From an uncultured Elusimicrobiales bacterium (GTDB lineage: Bacteria; Elusimicrobiota; Elusimicrobia; Elusimicrobiales; Elusimicrobiaceae): a DNA stretch of 36,640 nt. Numbering within the stretch: position 1 is the first letter of the stretch; each line of letters opens with the position of its first letter. Positions 1 through 7,635 of this stretch are shown here, in pieces. The stretch is from the NCBI GenBank assembly GCA_944327085.1, contig CALVGG010000009.1, positions 1 to 36,640 of the forward strand, in the 5' to 3' direction. The translations under genes and the position numbers were made by a program. The notes under the pieces are model-generated. The model was not told where the DNA came from and did no database searches. It worked only from the letters and a program-made list of their open reading frames with translations.

Positions 1-108
1 AATAAAAAGCGGATAGAAGAATATATAAAGAACCAGTTAAAGGCAGATGAGGCGGGGAGTTTGCTTCCGTTTGACACGAACCCCTTAGAAGCAAGAGAAC
101 GCAAATGA
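1..108 (+). CDS. C-terminal end of an unidentified protein (partial, 5' end outside window)
   Basis: The first base starts a codon of an open frame that gives 35 residues and stops at TGA (106-108). The C-terminus is charged and ends in LEARERK. I do not recognise the family. Its codons differ from those of the window's other genes: 3 of 5 lysines are AAG, both isoleucines are ATA and an AGA arginine occurs, whereas the neighbours prefer AAA, ATT and CGC. That is weak evidence of foreign origin from only 35 codons. A strong terminator follows at 173-199. Confidence 0.55.
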   Translation, partial: NKKRIEEYIKNQLKADEAGSLLPFDTNPLEARERK

Positions 109-172
109 CAGGTAGTGGGAACTACTTAAGTAGTAGCTAGTAGAGAGAGGGCTAGGCCCGTATTGAGAAAAA

Positions 173-199
173 CCCCCGGCTACGCCGGGGGATATTTAT
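173..199 (+). terminator. Rho-independent terminator of the partial gene at the left edge
   Basis: The stem is CCCCCGGC (173-180) with GCCGGGGG (184-191) and a TAC loop, followed by ATATTTATTT. It lies 65 nt after the stop of the partial gene. Confidence 0.75.
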
Positions 200-355
200 T
201 TGTAGGATTATTCTGCGGGGATCCGTTTACACTTCGCCTAGGCCCGTTAAATGCGTTTTAATGGGGGGAGAAAATACCGGCCTCACTTTGAGGGCTAAAG
301 CGGTGGGAAAGGCCCTCTTGCTTTTTAGAAATAGGCTAAAATACCTCCCCGGTTT

Positions 356-393
356 AAAATAAAATACGCCCCGGGCTATGTGCCGGGGCGTAT
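356..393 (-). terminator. Rho-independent terminator of the OsmC-family gene
   Basis: An 11-bp perfect stem, ATACGCCCCGG (364-374) with CCGGGGCGTAT (383-393). Read on the minus strand it is followed by TTTATTTTA, and it lies 29 nt past the OsmC stop. Confidence 0.8.
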
Positions 394-421
394 TAGGCTT
401 TAAAAGCGAGTATAAGGCGCT

Positions 422-820
422 TTACTTAGCGGCGGGGGCCGGGTCCCGCTCGATGCGTATATCGTGCGCTATTTTTACGTGGCGGGCCACCAAACAGCGT
501 TTGGCTACTTCCACCAAGGCGTTATCAAACCCTGCCGGAAATCCGGCCGGCAGGTGGATAACCAATTCTATTTTTTCAATTACATATTCGTTAATATTCC
601 ACACCGGGTTTAGCGTTAAATAAACATTTTCCGGCAGGTAATGCATTTTTAAAAAGTTAAGTACAAATACCCCGCTGCAGCTGCCTAAAGAAGCTAAAAA
701 CAAATCAATGGGGGTAGGGGCGCTGCCGTCACCGCCGTTTTCTTTTTTCTGGTCGGTCAGAATATTAAAACCTTTTACTTCTACATTTACTTTTTTATTT
801 CCTACAAAGGTAATTTTCAT
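422..820 (-). CDS. OsmC/Ohr-family protein
   Basis: The 132-residue product has the usual OsmC layout and length. There is an N-terminal beta region, then the PTPIDLFLASLGSCSG helix with Cys48, and a second conserved cysteine, Cys109, in the AKRCLVARHVK segment. In the family the two cysteines form the peroxidatic pair that reduces organic hydroperoxides, although YhfA-type members have no proven substrate. The protein is expected to be cytoplasmic. The ATG at 820 is preceded by AGGAG at 7 nt, which fixes the start. The gene is monocistronic, with its own terminator. I am sure of the family and unsure of the physiological substrate. Confidence 0.88.
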   Translation of the reverse strand: MKITFVGNKKVNVEVKGFNILTDQKKENGGDGSAPTPIDLFLASLGSCSGVFVLNFLKMHYLPENVYLTLNPVWNINEYVIEKIELVIHLPAGFPAGFDNALVEVAKRCLVARHVKIAHDIRIERDPAPAAK

Positions 821-900
821 AGGGTGGCTCCTGTGATAGCGTATATGGTTTAGTATAATACGTTTTAATTAAATTTCAAGACGGATATTCGACGGGCCCC

Positions 901-941
901 GCATATAAAAAATTACCGGGCCCTTGTGCAGGGCCCGGTAA
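901..941 (-). terminator. Rho-independent terminator after the PiT gene
   Basis: The stem is TTACCGGGCCC (913-923) with GGGCCCGGTAA (931-941) and loop TTGTGCA. On the minus strand it is followed by a T-rich run (TTTTTTATATGC). It closes the PiT/DUF47 operon. Confidence 0.85.
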
Positions 942-964
942 CAGATATTAAAAGTGCGTGTGTA

Positions 965-2014
965 TTAATTAAACAGCCATACTTTTATGGCGTAACTGGC
1001 CGCAGAAATAATGGCCGCCGCCGGTATGGTAATAAACCACGCCCATACAATTTTATTGGCAACCCCCCAGCGCACGCAAGACAGGCGGCGCAGGGAACCA
1101 ATCCCCACAATCGCCCCCGTAATGGTGTGGGTGGTGCTTACCGGCACACCCATAATGGAGGCAATAAACAGGGAAATGGCGGAGCCGGACTCCGCACAGA
1201 ATCCGTCCACCGGGCGCAGGCGGGTAATTTTCTGCCCCATGGTTTTTACAATTCTCCACCCGCCGGAAAGCGTACCCAAGGCAATGGCCCCGTGGCATAA
1301 AAGCACTACGGAAAGCGGCACAATAAACTGCCCCTGGGAAACCAGTTCCATTTCGTGGTGGGAGAGCAAAAAGTCGCGTATCGGTTCCACTTCCGCCCCG
1401 GCCAGGCCGCCCAAGAGTAACATGCTGATGATACCCATGGTTTTTTGGGCGTCGTTTCCGCCGTGGCCTAAAGAGTAGGCCGCGGCAGACAGCAACTGCC
1501 CTTTGCGGAACAGATGGTCCACCTTAAACGGGTTTGCCTTGCGGCACAGGTTAAACACAATAATGCCTATAATACTGCTTAGTAAAAAGCCCAGCAGCGG
1601 GGAGATAAAAATAAACAGTACCGTTTTTATAATCCCGCCAGCCACCAAGGCGCTTACGCCGCCTTTTACCAGCCCGGCCCCAATTAACCCGCCAATAAGC
1701 GCGTGGGAAGAGCTGGAAGGCAGCCCCCACCACCAGGTTAAAATATTCCATACGCACGCGCCCATCAAAGCGGCAAATACCAGGTTTGCATCCACAATAT
1801 GCAAATCCACAATGCCGCTGCCGATGGTTTTGGCTACGCCGGTATGGAAGATTAAAAACGCCACGAAGTTAAAAAACGCCGCCCAGGCTACGGCCACCTT
1901 GGGGGATAATACCCGGGTGGACACAACCGTAGCCACGGAGTTGGCCGCATCGTGAAATCCGTTTAAATAATCAAAAAACAACGCCAAAATGATTAGGAAT
2001 AATATCCAAGTCAT
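965..2014 (-). CDS. pit: PiT-family inorganic phosphate transporter
   Basis: The 349-residue inner-membrane protein has about ten hydrophobic segments. It carries the two inverted PiT signatures: GFHDAANS near residues 19-26 (Asp22) and GHGGNDAQKTMG near 183-194, each followed by a serine-rich re-entrant motif (GLPSSSSHALIGG and GVPVSTTHTITGA). PiT carriers take up phosphate, usually as a metal-phosphate complex, with a proton or sodium ion. GAGG stands 8 nt before the ATG at 2014. The gene lies 11 nt downstream of the DUF47 gene, in one operon that ends at the 901-941 terminator. This pairing of PiT and DUF47 (PhoU-like) is common. The protein is shorter than E. coli PitA and lacks its large central loop, as in many short PiT proteins. 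Confidence 0.93.
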   Translation of the reverse strand: MTWILFLIILALFFDYLNGFHDAANSVATVVSTRVLSPKVAVAWAAFFNFVAFLIFHTGVAKTIGSGIVDLHIVDANLVFAALMGACVWNILTWWWGLPSSSSHALIGGLIGAGLVKGGVSALVAGGIIKTVLFIFISPLLGFLLSSIIGIIVFNLCRKANPFKVDHLFRKGQLLSAAAYSLGHGGNDAQKTMGIISMLLLGGLAGAEVEPIRDFLLSHHEMELVSQGQFIVPLSVVLLCHGAIALGTLSGGWRIVKTMGQKITRLRPVDGFCAESGSAISLFIASIMGVPVSTTHTITGAIVGIGSLRRLSCVRWGVANKIVWAWFITIPAAAIISAASYAIKVWLFN

Positions 2015-2025
2015 ACTTTAAGCCT

Positions 2026-2643
2026 CTAGTTGTTTTTTACCAGGATGGATTCCACCAGGTTCGCTACATGTTCGCAGAAATCGGTTACGGTTTCGGCTTC
2101 TTCATACAGCTCTTTTTGTTTGATAATCATTACCGGGTCTTTTTCTTTTTCAAACAGGTTGGAAATGGCCTCATCGCGCAGTACGTCGCCCTCGTTTTCC
2201 AAGCGGTTTATTTCTACGCACTGAAAGAGGGTTTCTTTCATATTTTTGTTGCTGCGCAGGGAAGCCAAGGCTTTCTGCATGGCTTTGGTGCTTTGTTCAA
2301 TGGTGTTGGCCATTTTTTTGCTGTATTCCGTGGGTTTGGTAATTTTATACAGCATAAAGCGGTTGGAAATTAAATAAATACCGTCAATAATGTCATCCAA
2401 GCGGTTGGCCAGGGCCAGGATGTCTTCCCGGTCAAAGGGGGTGATGAAGGTTTCGTTTAAGGTGTTGATGATGGTGTGGGTTAATTCGTCCCCGTAGTGT
2501 TCCAGCTCGTGCATGGCGCGCACATTTTCGGGCGTAAAGCCGCCTTCATTTACTAATTTTTTATAAAATTCAGCCGCTTTCACTAAGTTTTCGGCTTGTT
2601 TGTCAAATAAATCAAAGAATTTTACTTCTTTGGGTATAAACAT
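2026..2643 (-). CDS. DUF47 / PhoU-like phosphate transport accessory protein
   Basis: A 205-residue, all-helical acidic protein. It matches the DUF47 family (TIGR00153, PhoU-related) in length, in the N-terminal KFFDLFDKQAENLV segment, in the repeated E-x-x-x-D / NRLDDIIDGI metal-binding-like motifs and in the LVESI C-terminus. Family members sit next to PiT transporters and are thought to regulate them from the cytoplasm. The gene is first in the operon, 11 nt before pit. The ATG at 2643 has GGAG at 10 nt. I see no pho-box-like site upstream. Function beyond pairing with PiT is inference. Confidence 0.9.
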   Translation of the reverse strand: MFIPKEVKFFDLFDKQAENLVKAAEFYKKLVNEGGFTPENVRAMHELEHYGDELTHTIINTLNETFITPFDREDILALANRLDDIIDGIYLISNRFMLYKITKPTEYSKKMANTIEQSTKAMQKALASLRSNKNMKETLFQCVEINRLENEGDVLRDEAISNLFEKEKDPVMIIKQKELYEEAETVTDFCEHVANLVESILVKNN

Positions 2644-2731
2644 AGGTTATTACTCCGTATTTTAATTATTTTACTCTCTTCTATGCGCCCGCACCCAAAA
2701 CGCTTGCGGACGGAATTACTGCTTTACTGTC

Positions 2732-2768
2732 TAATAAAAAACTCCCGTTTAAATGGCAAACGGGAGTT
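2732..2768 (-). terminator. Rho-independent terminator of the acetate kinase gene
   Basis: The stem is AACTCCCGTTT (2740-2750) with AAACGGGAGTT (2758-2768) and loop AAATGGC. On the minus strand it is followed by TTTTTATTAG, 7 nt past the ackA stop. Confidence 0.85.
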
Positions 2769-2774
2769 AAGAAA

Positions 2775-4139
2775 TCAGTTAGCGTCCTTCTGTTTAAGCT
2801 GCTCGGGCAAATTAACGGCGGCTTTTAACAGGAAAGGTCTCTTCTTAACTTCTTCTATGAAAGCGGCGTCGCGCAGTTTGTTGCGGTAGTCCTTCTCCTG
2901 GAAGATATAGCGGAACTTGGTATAGTCTTCATAGGTTCCGGCCAGCAGGGCCACAATATCCTGCACGCCCACAATTTCTTCGTCCGTAGGAATGACGAAG
3001 ATTTTTACCTTGGAATCATCGGCCGAGATGCGGCATTCGGCCTTGTTGGTATCGGCGCAGTTGTTGCGTTCTTCGTCCAGCACAATGCCAAAGTTTTCCA
3101 GCCCTTGCAAAATCATATCGCGTATGTTGGTGGCTCTTTCGCCCACGCCGGCGGTGAATACAATGGCGTCCAAACGGCCCAAAGCGGCCATATAAGCCCC
3201 AATGTATTTTTTAACGCGGTAGCATTCCACATCCAACGCAAGCTTGCACAGTTCGTCGCCTTCGGCTGCGCCTTTGCGCACGTCGCGCTGGTCGGCAAAG
3301 CGGTCCCCGGTTAAGGCATACATACCGCTCTTTTTGTTTAAAATGGTGTACATTTCATCGGGGGACATATTCAGCTTTTTCATCATGTGAAAGCAGATGG
3401 ACGGGTCCATATCGCCTGCGCGGGTGCCCATTACCAGGCCTTCCAGCGGGGTGAGGCCCATGCTGGTATCCAAGCATTTGCCGTTTTTAACGGCCGTTAC
3501 GCTGGCGCCTGCGCCAATGTGGCAGACGATGGTGTTTACTTCATCTACATTTTTGCCCATCAGTACGGCTGCCCGGCGGGAAGTGTACAAAACGGAAGAA
3601 CCGTGAAAGCCATAGCGGCGGATTTGATAATCCGTATACCATTTGCGAGGCAAAGCATACATATAAGAAGAAGCCGGCATGGTTTGGTGGAAAGCCGTAT
3701 CCATCACGCACACGTGCGTTACATTAGGCATCAAAGCGCGGGCCGCTTCGATACCCATGATGTGGGCCGGGTTGTGGAGGGGGGCCAAATCGGCAATGTT
3801 TTTTAATTCGGCCACTACACTGTCGTCCACAATGACGGATTTGGAAAATTTACCGCCGTGCACGATGCGGTGCCCCACCGCAGAAATAACGCCTACATTT
3901 TCAATTACCCCGTGTTCTTTATCGGTTAGTGTTTCAATAACCAGGTTAATGGCGTCTTTATGGTCTTTGCAATTTCTTTTGAGTTCAAATTTAGGATATC
4001 CGGTACGGTCTTGCGAGATAAAAGAACCGTCAATCCCAATTCTTTCCACTGCCCCTGCACAGAGGCTTACTTTTTTGTCCCAATCGTACACGCTGTACTT
4101 AACGGAGGAACTGCCGCAGTTTAAAAACAATATAATCAT
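2775..4139 (-). CDS. ackA: Acetate kinase, long form with altered nucleotide pocket
   Basis: Acetate kinase interconverts acetyl phosphate and acetate, normally with ADP/ATP. Its hallmarks are present: N7-x-G-S-S-S-x-K14, VGHRIVHGG (Arg91), PLHNPAH, RYGFHGSS (His179), MGTR, and PTDEE near 385. The residues that line the adenosine pocket in the Methanosarcina enzyme (Asn211, Phe284, Asn335, numbering from memory) are Ala210, Gln284 and Arg335 here. The protein has 454 residues, while the family is usually near 400. The extra ~55-60 residues at the C-terminus (after about 395) are charged and helical-looking. No phosphotransacetylase gene is adjacent. The start is fixed by the conserved N-terminus; the only AAGGA lies 13 nt upstream, which is long. 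The kinase assignment is secure; the phosphoryl donor is open. Confidence 0.9.
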   Translation of the reverse strand: MIILFLNCGSSSVKYSVYDWDKKVSLCAGAVERIGIDGSFISQDRTGYPKFELKRNCKDHKDAINLVIETLTDKEHGVIENVGVISAVGHRIVHGGKFSKSVIVDDSVVAELKNIADLAPLHNPAHIMGIEAARALMPNVTHVCVMDTAFHQTMPASSYMYALPRKWYTDYQIRRYGFHGSSVLYTSRRAAVLMGKNVDEVNTIVCHIGAGASVTAVKNGKCLDTSMGLTPLEGLVMGTRAGDMDPSICFHMMKKLNMSPDEMYTILNKKSGMYALTGDRFADQRDVRKGAAEGDELCKLALDVECYRVKKYIGAYMAALGRLDAIVFTAGVGERATNIRDMILQGLENFGIVLDEERNNCADTNKAECRISADDSKVKIFVIPTDEEIVGVQDIVALLAGTYEDYTKFRYIFQEKDYRNKLRDAAFIEEVKKRPFLLKAAVNLPEQLKQKDAN

Positions 4140-4229
4140 TTTATTTTCAATTCCTTAGAGGGGGTTAACCCGGTTGTATGATAAAGAAACTTCTTTCTCT
4201 TATATATTTTAGCAAAAAATACCGCGCTG

Positions 4230-4258
4230 TTGTTATTTTCTGCCGGTTTTGATAATAT
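4230..4258 (+). promoter_or_regulatory. Candidate sigma70-type promoter for the gene at 4326
   Basis: TTGTTA (4230-4235), a 17-nt spacer and TAATAT (4253-4258) lie in the divergent gap between ackA and the secreted-protein gene. About 60 nt of leader would follow. The match is moderate. Confidence 0.35.
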
Positions 4259-4325
4259 GATAATAATGTATTGGGAAAATACCCTTTTTTATGTATGATA
4301 AATATATTGGGGGAATATTTTTAAT

Positions 4326-5465
4326 ATGAAAATTTATCAAGGTGCCGCTTTGGTGGTATGGGTTTTTTTGCTGTGCGGGGCGGTAAATGCCGCCGGGCAG
4401 GGTAATGCTGCCCAACGTTGCGAACAGGGCAGCATCCCGCGCTGCATAATAGAACATTATAATGACGGCAGCCGTGTGGAAATTTATACCGATTCCGAAG
4501 GCGGCGGCCGCGTGGAGTGGCGTTTTACCGGGCAGGACCAACGCCTGACCAATGTGTTTGTTTACCCGGGCCAGGGCGTAACCATGGAGCTAGAGCTAGA
4601 CCCGGATACTTCCAAACCGCAAGCCGCGTTAACCTATACCAAAGAAGGCAAATTGTTGGCATGGCGAACTTTTGACGAAGCCACCCAAACATGGACGGAT
4701 ATCCCCATCAGCAGTTCCACCCATACCCTGGAACGCTTTGTAGACCCGGGGCGCCGGCGTTTGCGCACGGAAGCCTGCCCCAGAAGCGACCGCAAACGCT
4801 GTGAATTGACTCGCAATAATGACGGGTCTTCTACGGAAAAATTATTTTTCCCCAACGGCAAATTGTGGGAAGAAAATATTTTTAAAACCTCTAACCGTTT
4901 GGATTTTGAATTTGCCTCTTTTGACTTTTGGGGCCGTGAACGTGTACGCAAGGTGTATGACCGCCAAAGCGGCAATTTAAAAAGCGCCTACTGGTTTGAT
5001 GAAGAAAACCAACAAACCTTGCGCTATGTATATGATTTAAAAACCGGCAAAGAAACGGCCACCGTAATTTATAACCCCGGCAAGCTGGTTTTACGTTGGG
5101 AAAAAACCGGCCCGGGCGGATTAATTGCCGAGTCTGTTACGTTTAATGAAGACGGAACCCCCAGCAAACGCTCTTTATTTGAGAGCGGGCGCCTGGCGCA
5201 GGAAACCATTTTTCAAAGAGGAGGGCTGCCGCTTACGCGCCTGTATTATAATACCCAGCGGCTGGTGCAGAGCAGAGAAACTTACGGCCCTAACGGGCAG
5301 TTGCAAAAGGTGGAGTGTTTTTCCGGCCCGTGCAAACAGGCGGGGTACACGGTTCGCCCGGCCAAAAAAGGGCGCAGTGTGTGCACCGTTGCCCCGGATG
5401 AACCCCAATGCCAAAAAGATTTTTCCGTTAACACAACGGATATGCTTGTTCCGGGCAGTAAATAA
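4326..5465 (+). CDS. Secreted cysteine-pair protein with YwqK/MORN-like repeats, function unknown
   Basis: The 379-residue product has a clear signal peptide (hydrophobic 6-20, likely cut after AVNA at 22), so it is periplasmic or surface-exposed. The mature part is rich in short beta-hairpin units of the NEDGTPSKRSLFESGRL kind, resembling YwqK/MORN_2 repeats. Two related blocks begin with a cysteine pair (C32-x7-C40 and C151-x7-C159) and continue with (E/R)-x-N-D-G-S. Further pairs are C331/C336 and C353-x8-C362, close to the C-terminus. They look like short disulfide loops. GGGGGA stands 11 nt before the ATG. A terminator follows at 5479-5513. The protein at 28414-29232 shares the C-x8/9-C end. 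No function is claimed. Confidence 0.75.
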   Translation: MKIYQGAALVVWVFLLCGAVNAAGQGNAAQRCEQGSIPRCIIEHYNDGSRVEIYTDSEGGGRVEWRFTGQDQRLTNVFVYPGQGVTMELELDPDTSKPQAALTYTKEGKLLAWRTFDEATQTWTDIPISSSTHTLERFVDPGRRRLRTEACPRSDRKRCELTRNNDGSSTEKLFFPNGKLWEENIFKTSNRLDFEFASFDFWGRERVRKVYDRQSGNLKSAYWFDEENQQTLRYVYDLKTGKETATVIYNPGKLVLRWEKTGPGGLIAESVTFNEDGTPSKRSLFESGRLAQETIFQRGGLPLTRLYYNTQRLVQSRETYGPNGQLQKVECFSGPCKQAGYTVRPAKKGRSVCTVAPDEPQCQKDFSVNTTDMLVPGSK

Positions 5466-5478
5466 TTTACCCAAACCA

Positions 5479-5513
5479 AACCCCGCGCCGCTTGATTGGG
5501 CGCGGGGTTTTTT
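5479..5513 (+). terminator. Rho-independent terminator of the secreted-protein gene
   Basis: The 11-bp stem is AACCCCGCGCC (5479-5489) with GGCGCGGGGTT (5499-5509), and a T run follows. Confidence 0.88.
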
Positions 5514-5600
5514 ATTGTGTGTAAATGGGCATTTTTAATTTGCCATTTTGGTTTTATAGGCGGAGTAAACGCCGCGTGCGCAAAAGTATATTTATAAGAC

Positions 5601-5628
5601 AAAAAATACGCCGCTTGCGGCGGCGTAT
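5601..5628 (-). terminator. Rho-independent terminator of the YwqK/MORN-type gene
   Basis: The stem is ATACGCCGC (5606-5614) with GCGGCGTAT (5620-5628). On the minus strand a T6 run follows. It ends 5 nt past the stop of the gene at 5634-6305. Confidence 0.82.
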
Positions 5629-5633
5629 TGAGG

Positions 5634-6305
5634 TTAATAAACTTTTTTTAGCGTAAGCACGCCGTCTTCAAAAAACCACTCTTCTATTAAGTCGCCGTTT
5701 TCGCTGAATTTTTTGGTTACGCCGTGCGGTTTGCCGTCTTTGTGGGGGGAAATGAGCGCAATGGTGCCGTTGGGGTGGTAGACAATTTTATCCCCAATAA
5801 TTTTATCGTTTTTGTAAGTGCATTCAGAGCGTAAATCCCCGTCCTGCGTGTAAATTTTGCTGATGCCGTTTAAATAACCTTTTTGATATTCGGACACTTC
5901 CAAAATTTTCCCGCTGGGATAATATTTTATTTGTTTCCCGTCCTGTATATCGTTGACGTAGGAAAACTCTTTATACAATTTACCGGTGGGGTTATACACG
6001 CGGGCTTTGCCTTGCAAAAGGCCGTTTTCGTAATATTTTTCAATATTTACTTTGCCGTTTTCATAATAAATTTTGCATTTGCCGTTACGCTGGCCGTTTT
6101 TAAATTCGCATTCAAAATACAGTTTTCCGTTTTCAAAAAATTCTTTTACGGTGCCGTCCGGCATGGTGCCTTCGTGCTTTTGAATATCCAAATTTTTGTC
6201 CAGCGTTTCGCGGTATACTTCTTTACCGTCTATGGAATAGGTGCGGATAAACCCCACGTGAAGCGGGTCATTAATGCTGCTTGTTTTTCTGACAATGTCT
6301 ACCAT
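5634..6305 (-). CDS. YwqK/MORN_2-type repeat protein
   Basis: A 223-residue protein made almost wholly of about seven 23-24-residue units from residue ~50 on, each of the form (E/P)-(N/S)-G-K-(L/I)-x5-Y-x-N-G-x2-(N/D/Q)-G-K-x2-Y. This is the MORN_2/YwqK pattern. Databases often call such proteins YwqK-family antitoxins, but that name has little support, and no toxin-like gene is adjacent. I chose the ATG at 6305: GGAGG lies 6-7 nt upstream, and a longer frame to 6374 would overlap the gene upstream for no reason. There is no signal peptide, so the protein is probably cytoplasmic or exported by another route. It lies 1 nt downstream of the flavoprotein gene, with its ribosome site inside that gene's end, so the two are translationally coupled. 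Its role is unknown. Confidence 0.82.
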   Translation of the reverse strand: MVDIVRKTSSINDPLHVGFIRTYSIDGKEVYRETLDKNLDIQKHEGTMPDGTVKEFFENGKLYFECEFKNGQRNGKCKIYYENGKVNIEKYYENGLLQGKARVYNPTGKLYKEFSYVNDIQDGKQIKYYPSGKILEVSEYQKGYLNGISKIYTQDGDLRSECTYKNDKIIGDKIVYHPNGTIALISPHKDGKPHGVTKKFSENGDLIEEWFFEDGVLTLKKVY

Positions 6306-6306
6306 A

Positions 6307-7533
6307 TTAAACCTCCGACAGTTTCCTCGCGGCGGTAAAACCGCTGCTCCAGGCAAAATGTAAATTAAATCCACCGCTGCGGCCGTCTACATCCAGCAGT
6401 TCCCCGGTAATAAACAGCCCCGGGCATTTAAGTGACTCAAATGTATTATAGTTTATTTCGCTGGTATTTACACCCCCGCTTGCGGCCATAGCTTCCTGCC
6501 AGGGGCGCGCAGCGGTTACGTTAAAAGTCCATTTTTGCAAGGTGTGCAATACGTTTTGCCAGGTGTTTGGCGTCCATTCCCGCACGGGGATATTTTTGCG
6601 TATGCCGGCAAAATCAATCAGCAAATTGGCTATATTCTCGTGCAGTAAACCGGCAAAAAAATCTTTGGCCCGGCGCCGGCCAAATGTGTTTTTGCGTGCG
6701 GTCATCACGGCCGGAAAGTCTTTCATATCGGCAAAAAAATTAATATCCAGTTGCACCGGGCCTTTGGCCAGCTGGCGGGTTACCTCTCCGCTTATATTTA
6801 ACGCCGCCGGGCCGCTTACCCCATAATTGGTAAATAAAACTTCCCCCTGGGTTTGGGCAAAAATCTGTTCCTGGCGGCGGGCGGTTAAAGCCGCTTGCAC
6901 CCGTATACCCTGCAGGCGGGACACGGCTTTTTCCTTTAGGGTTAATGCGCACAGGGTTTGCGTGGGCGTAACAATGCTGTGGCCTAAACTTTTGGCCAGT
7001 TGATACCCGCTTTGCGTACCGCTTAACTGCGGGTACGCGCAGGAGCCGCAAGCCAGTACCAGCCGTTTGCTTTTATAGCAACCCCCTTGTTTGGTTTGCA
7101 CCGTAAAACCGTTGCCTGTTTTAATGCGGGCGGCTTCCTGCCCGGTTAAAAGTTGTGCGCCGGCTTCTTGCAAGGCCAGTTTTAAAGGCTCCAGTACGGA
7201 GGTGGATTTGCCCGTTGCCGGGAAAAACCGCCCGTTTTCCTCTTCCCTTAAAGGAATGCCCAGCTGTTCAAAATAGTTTTTGCAGGCCTCAAAAGAAAAA
7301 GCCTTTAAAGTTTGCTCCAGCAGTTCTTGGGGGCCATGATAATCCGCCGCGGACACAAAGCGGTTGGTTATGTTGCAGCGGCCGTTGCCGCTTACTAAAA
7401 TTTTGCGCCCGGGCTGGGGGTCTTTTTCCAGCACAAGCACTTTTTTCCCGCGGTGTGCGCACTCCAGCGCGCATAACAAACCGCTGGCCCCGGCACCCAC
7501 AATGATTACGTCGTAAATTGGCAAACTGTTCAT
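6307..7533 (-). CDS. HI0933/YhiN-family FAD-dependent oxidoreductase
   Basis: The 408-residue protein begins with a Rossmann dinucleotide motif (IIVGAGASG, Gly13-x-Gly15-x2-Gly18) and EKDPQPGRKILVSGNGRCNITN, and ends with the family signature (SGGVNTSEI ... GLFITGELLDVDG ... FAWSSG). These define the HI0933-like (BaiN/YhiN) flavoproteins. They are cytoplasmic, and the substrate is usually unknown; some act as bile-acid enoate reductases. I chose the ATG at 7533 because the Rossmann fold starts there. The longer frame to 7695 would cross the promoter of the divergent gene. There is no Shine-Dalgarno; a TATAAT lies one base before the ATG, which is too close for an ordinary leaderless start. 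The gene is first in an operon with the YwqK-type gene. Confidence 0.88.
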   Translation of the reverse strand: MNSLPIYDVIIVGAGASGLLCALECAHRGKKVLVLEKDPQPGRKILVSGNGRCNITNRFVSAADYHGPQELLEQTLKAFSFEACKNYFEQLGIPLREEENGRFFPATGKSTSVLEPLKLALQEAGAQLLTGQEAARIKTGNGFTVQTKQGGCYKSKRLVLACGSCAYPQLSGTQSGYQLAKSLGHSIVTPTQTLCALTLKEKAVSRLQGIRVQAALTARRQEQIFAQTQGEVLFTNYGVSGPAALNISGEVTRQLAKGPVQLDINFFADMKDFPAVMTARKNTFGRRRAKDFFAGLLHENIANLLIDFAGIRKNIPVREWTPNTWQNVLHTLQKWTFNVTAARPWQEAMAASGGVNTSEINYNTFESLKCPGLFITGELLDVDGRSGGFNLHFAWSSGFTAARKLSEV

Positions 7534-7574
7534 GATTATACAGTGTAGCAAAAAAGCCCGCTTGCCCGCACGGC

Positions 7575-7602
7575 TTGACACCCTTGGGCATAAGTATATA
7601 CT
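7575..7602 (+). promoter_or_regulatory. Sigma70-type promoter of the decapeptide-repeat gene
   Basis: A perfect TTGACA (7575-7580), a 16-nt spacer and TATACT (7597-7602). The expected transcript start near 7609 leaves a short leader with AAGGAG before the ATG at 7636. Confidence 0.7.
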
Positions 7603-7635
7603 ATAAATAATACGGTATTTTTCAAGGAGAATTTT

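Larger units (their letters stand above)
109..421. other. Intergenic region with palindrome, short direct repeat and two terminators
   Basis: No gene is supported here. The stretch holds a perfect 14-bp palindrome ACTACTTAAGTAGT (121-134), a 10-bp direct repeat CTAGGCCCGT (152-161 and 238-247), a plus-strand terminator hairpin (173-199) and the minus-strand terminator of the OsmC gene (356-393). A short plus-strand frame at 378-623 runs antisense through the OsmC gene and is not credible. Confidence 0.6.

Noticed and set aside
5634-6305. Toxin-antitoxin locus (the YwqK label)
   Set aside because: The name is a database habit for MORN_2-type repeats. The partner gene is a flavoprotein, not a toxin-like protein.
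7535-7540. TATAAT one base before the flavoprotein ATG as a leaderless promoter
   Set aside because: One base is too short: transcription would start inside the coding region. It may be chance or belong to another start.
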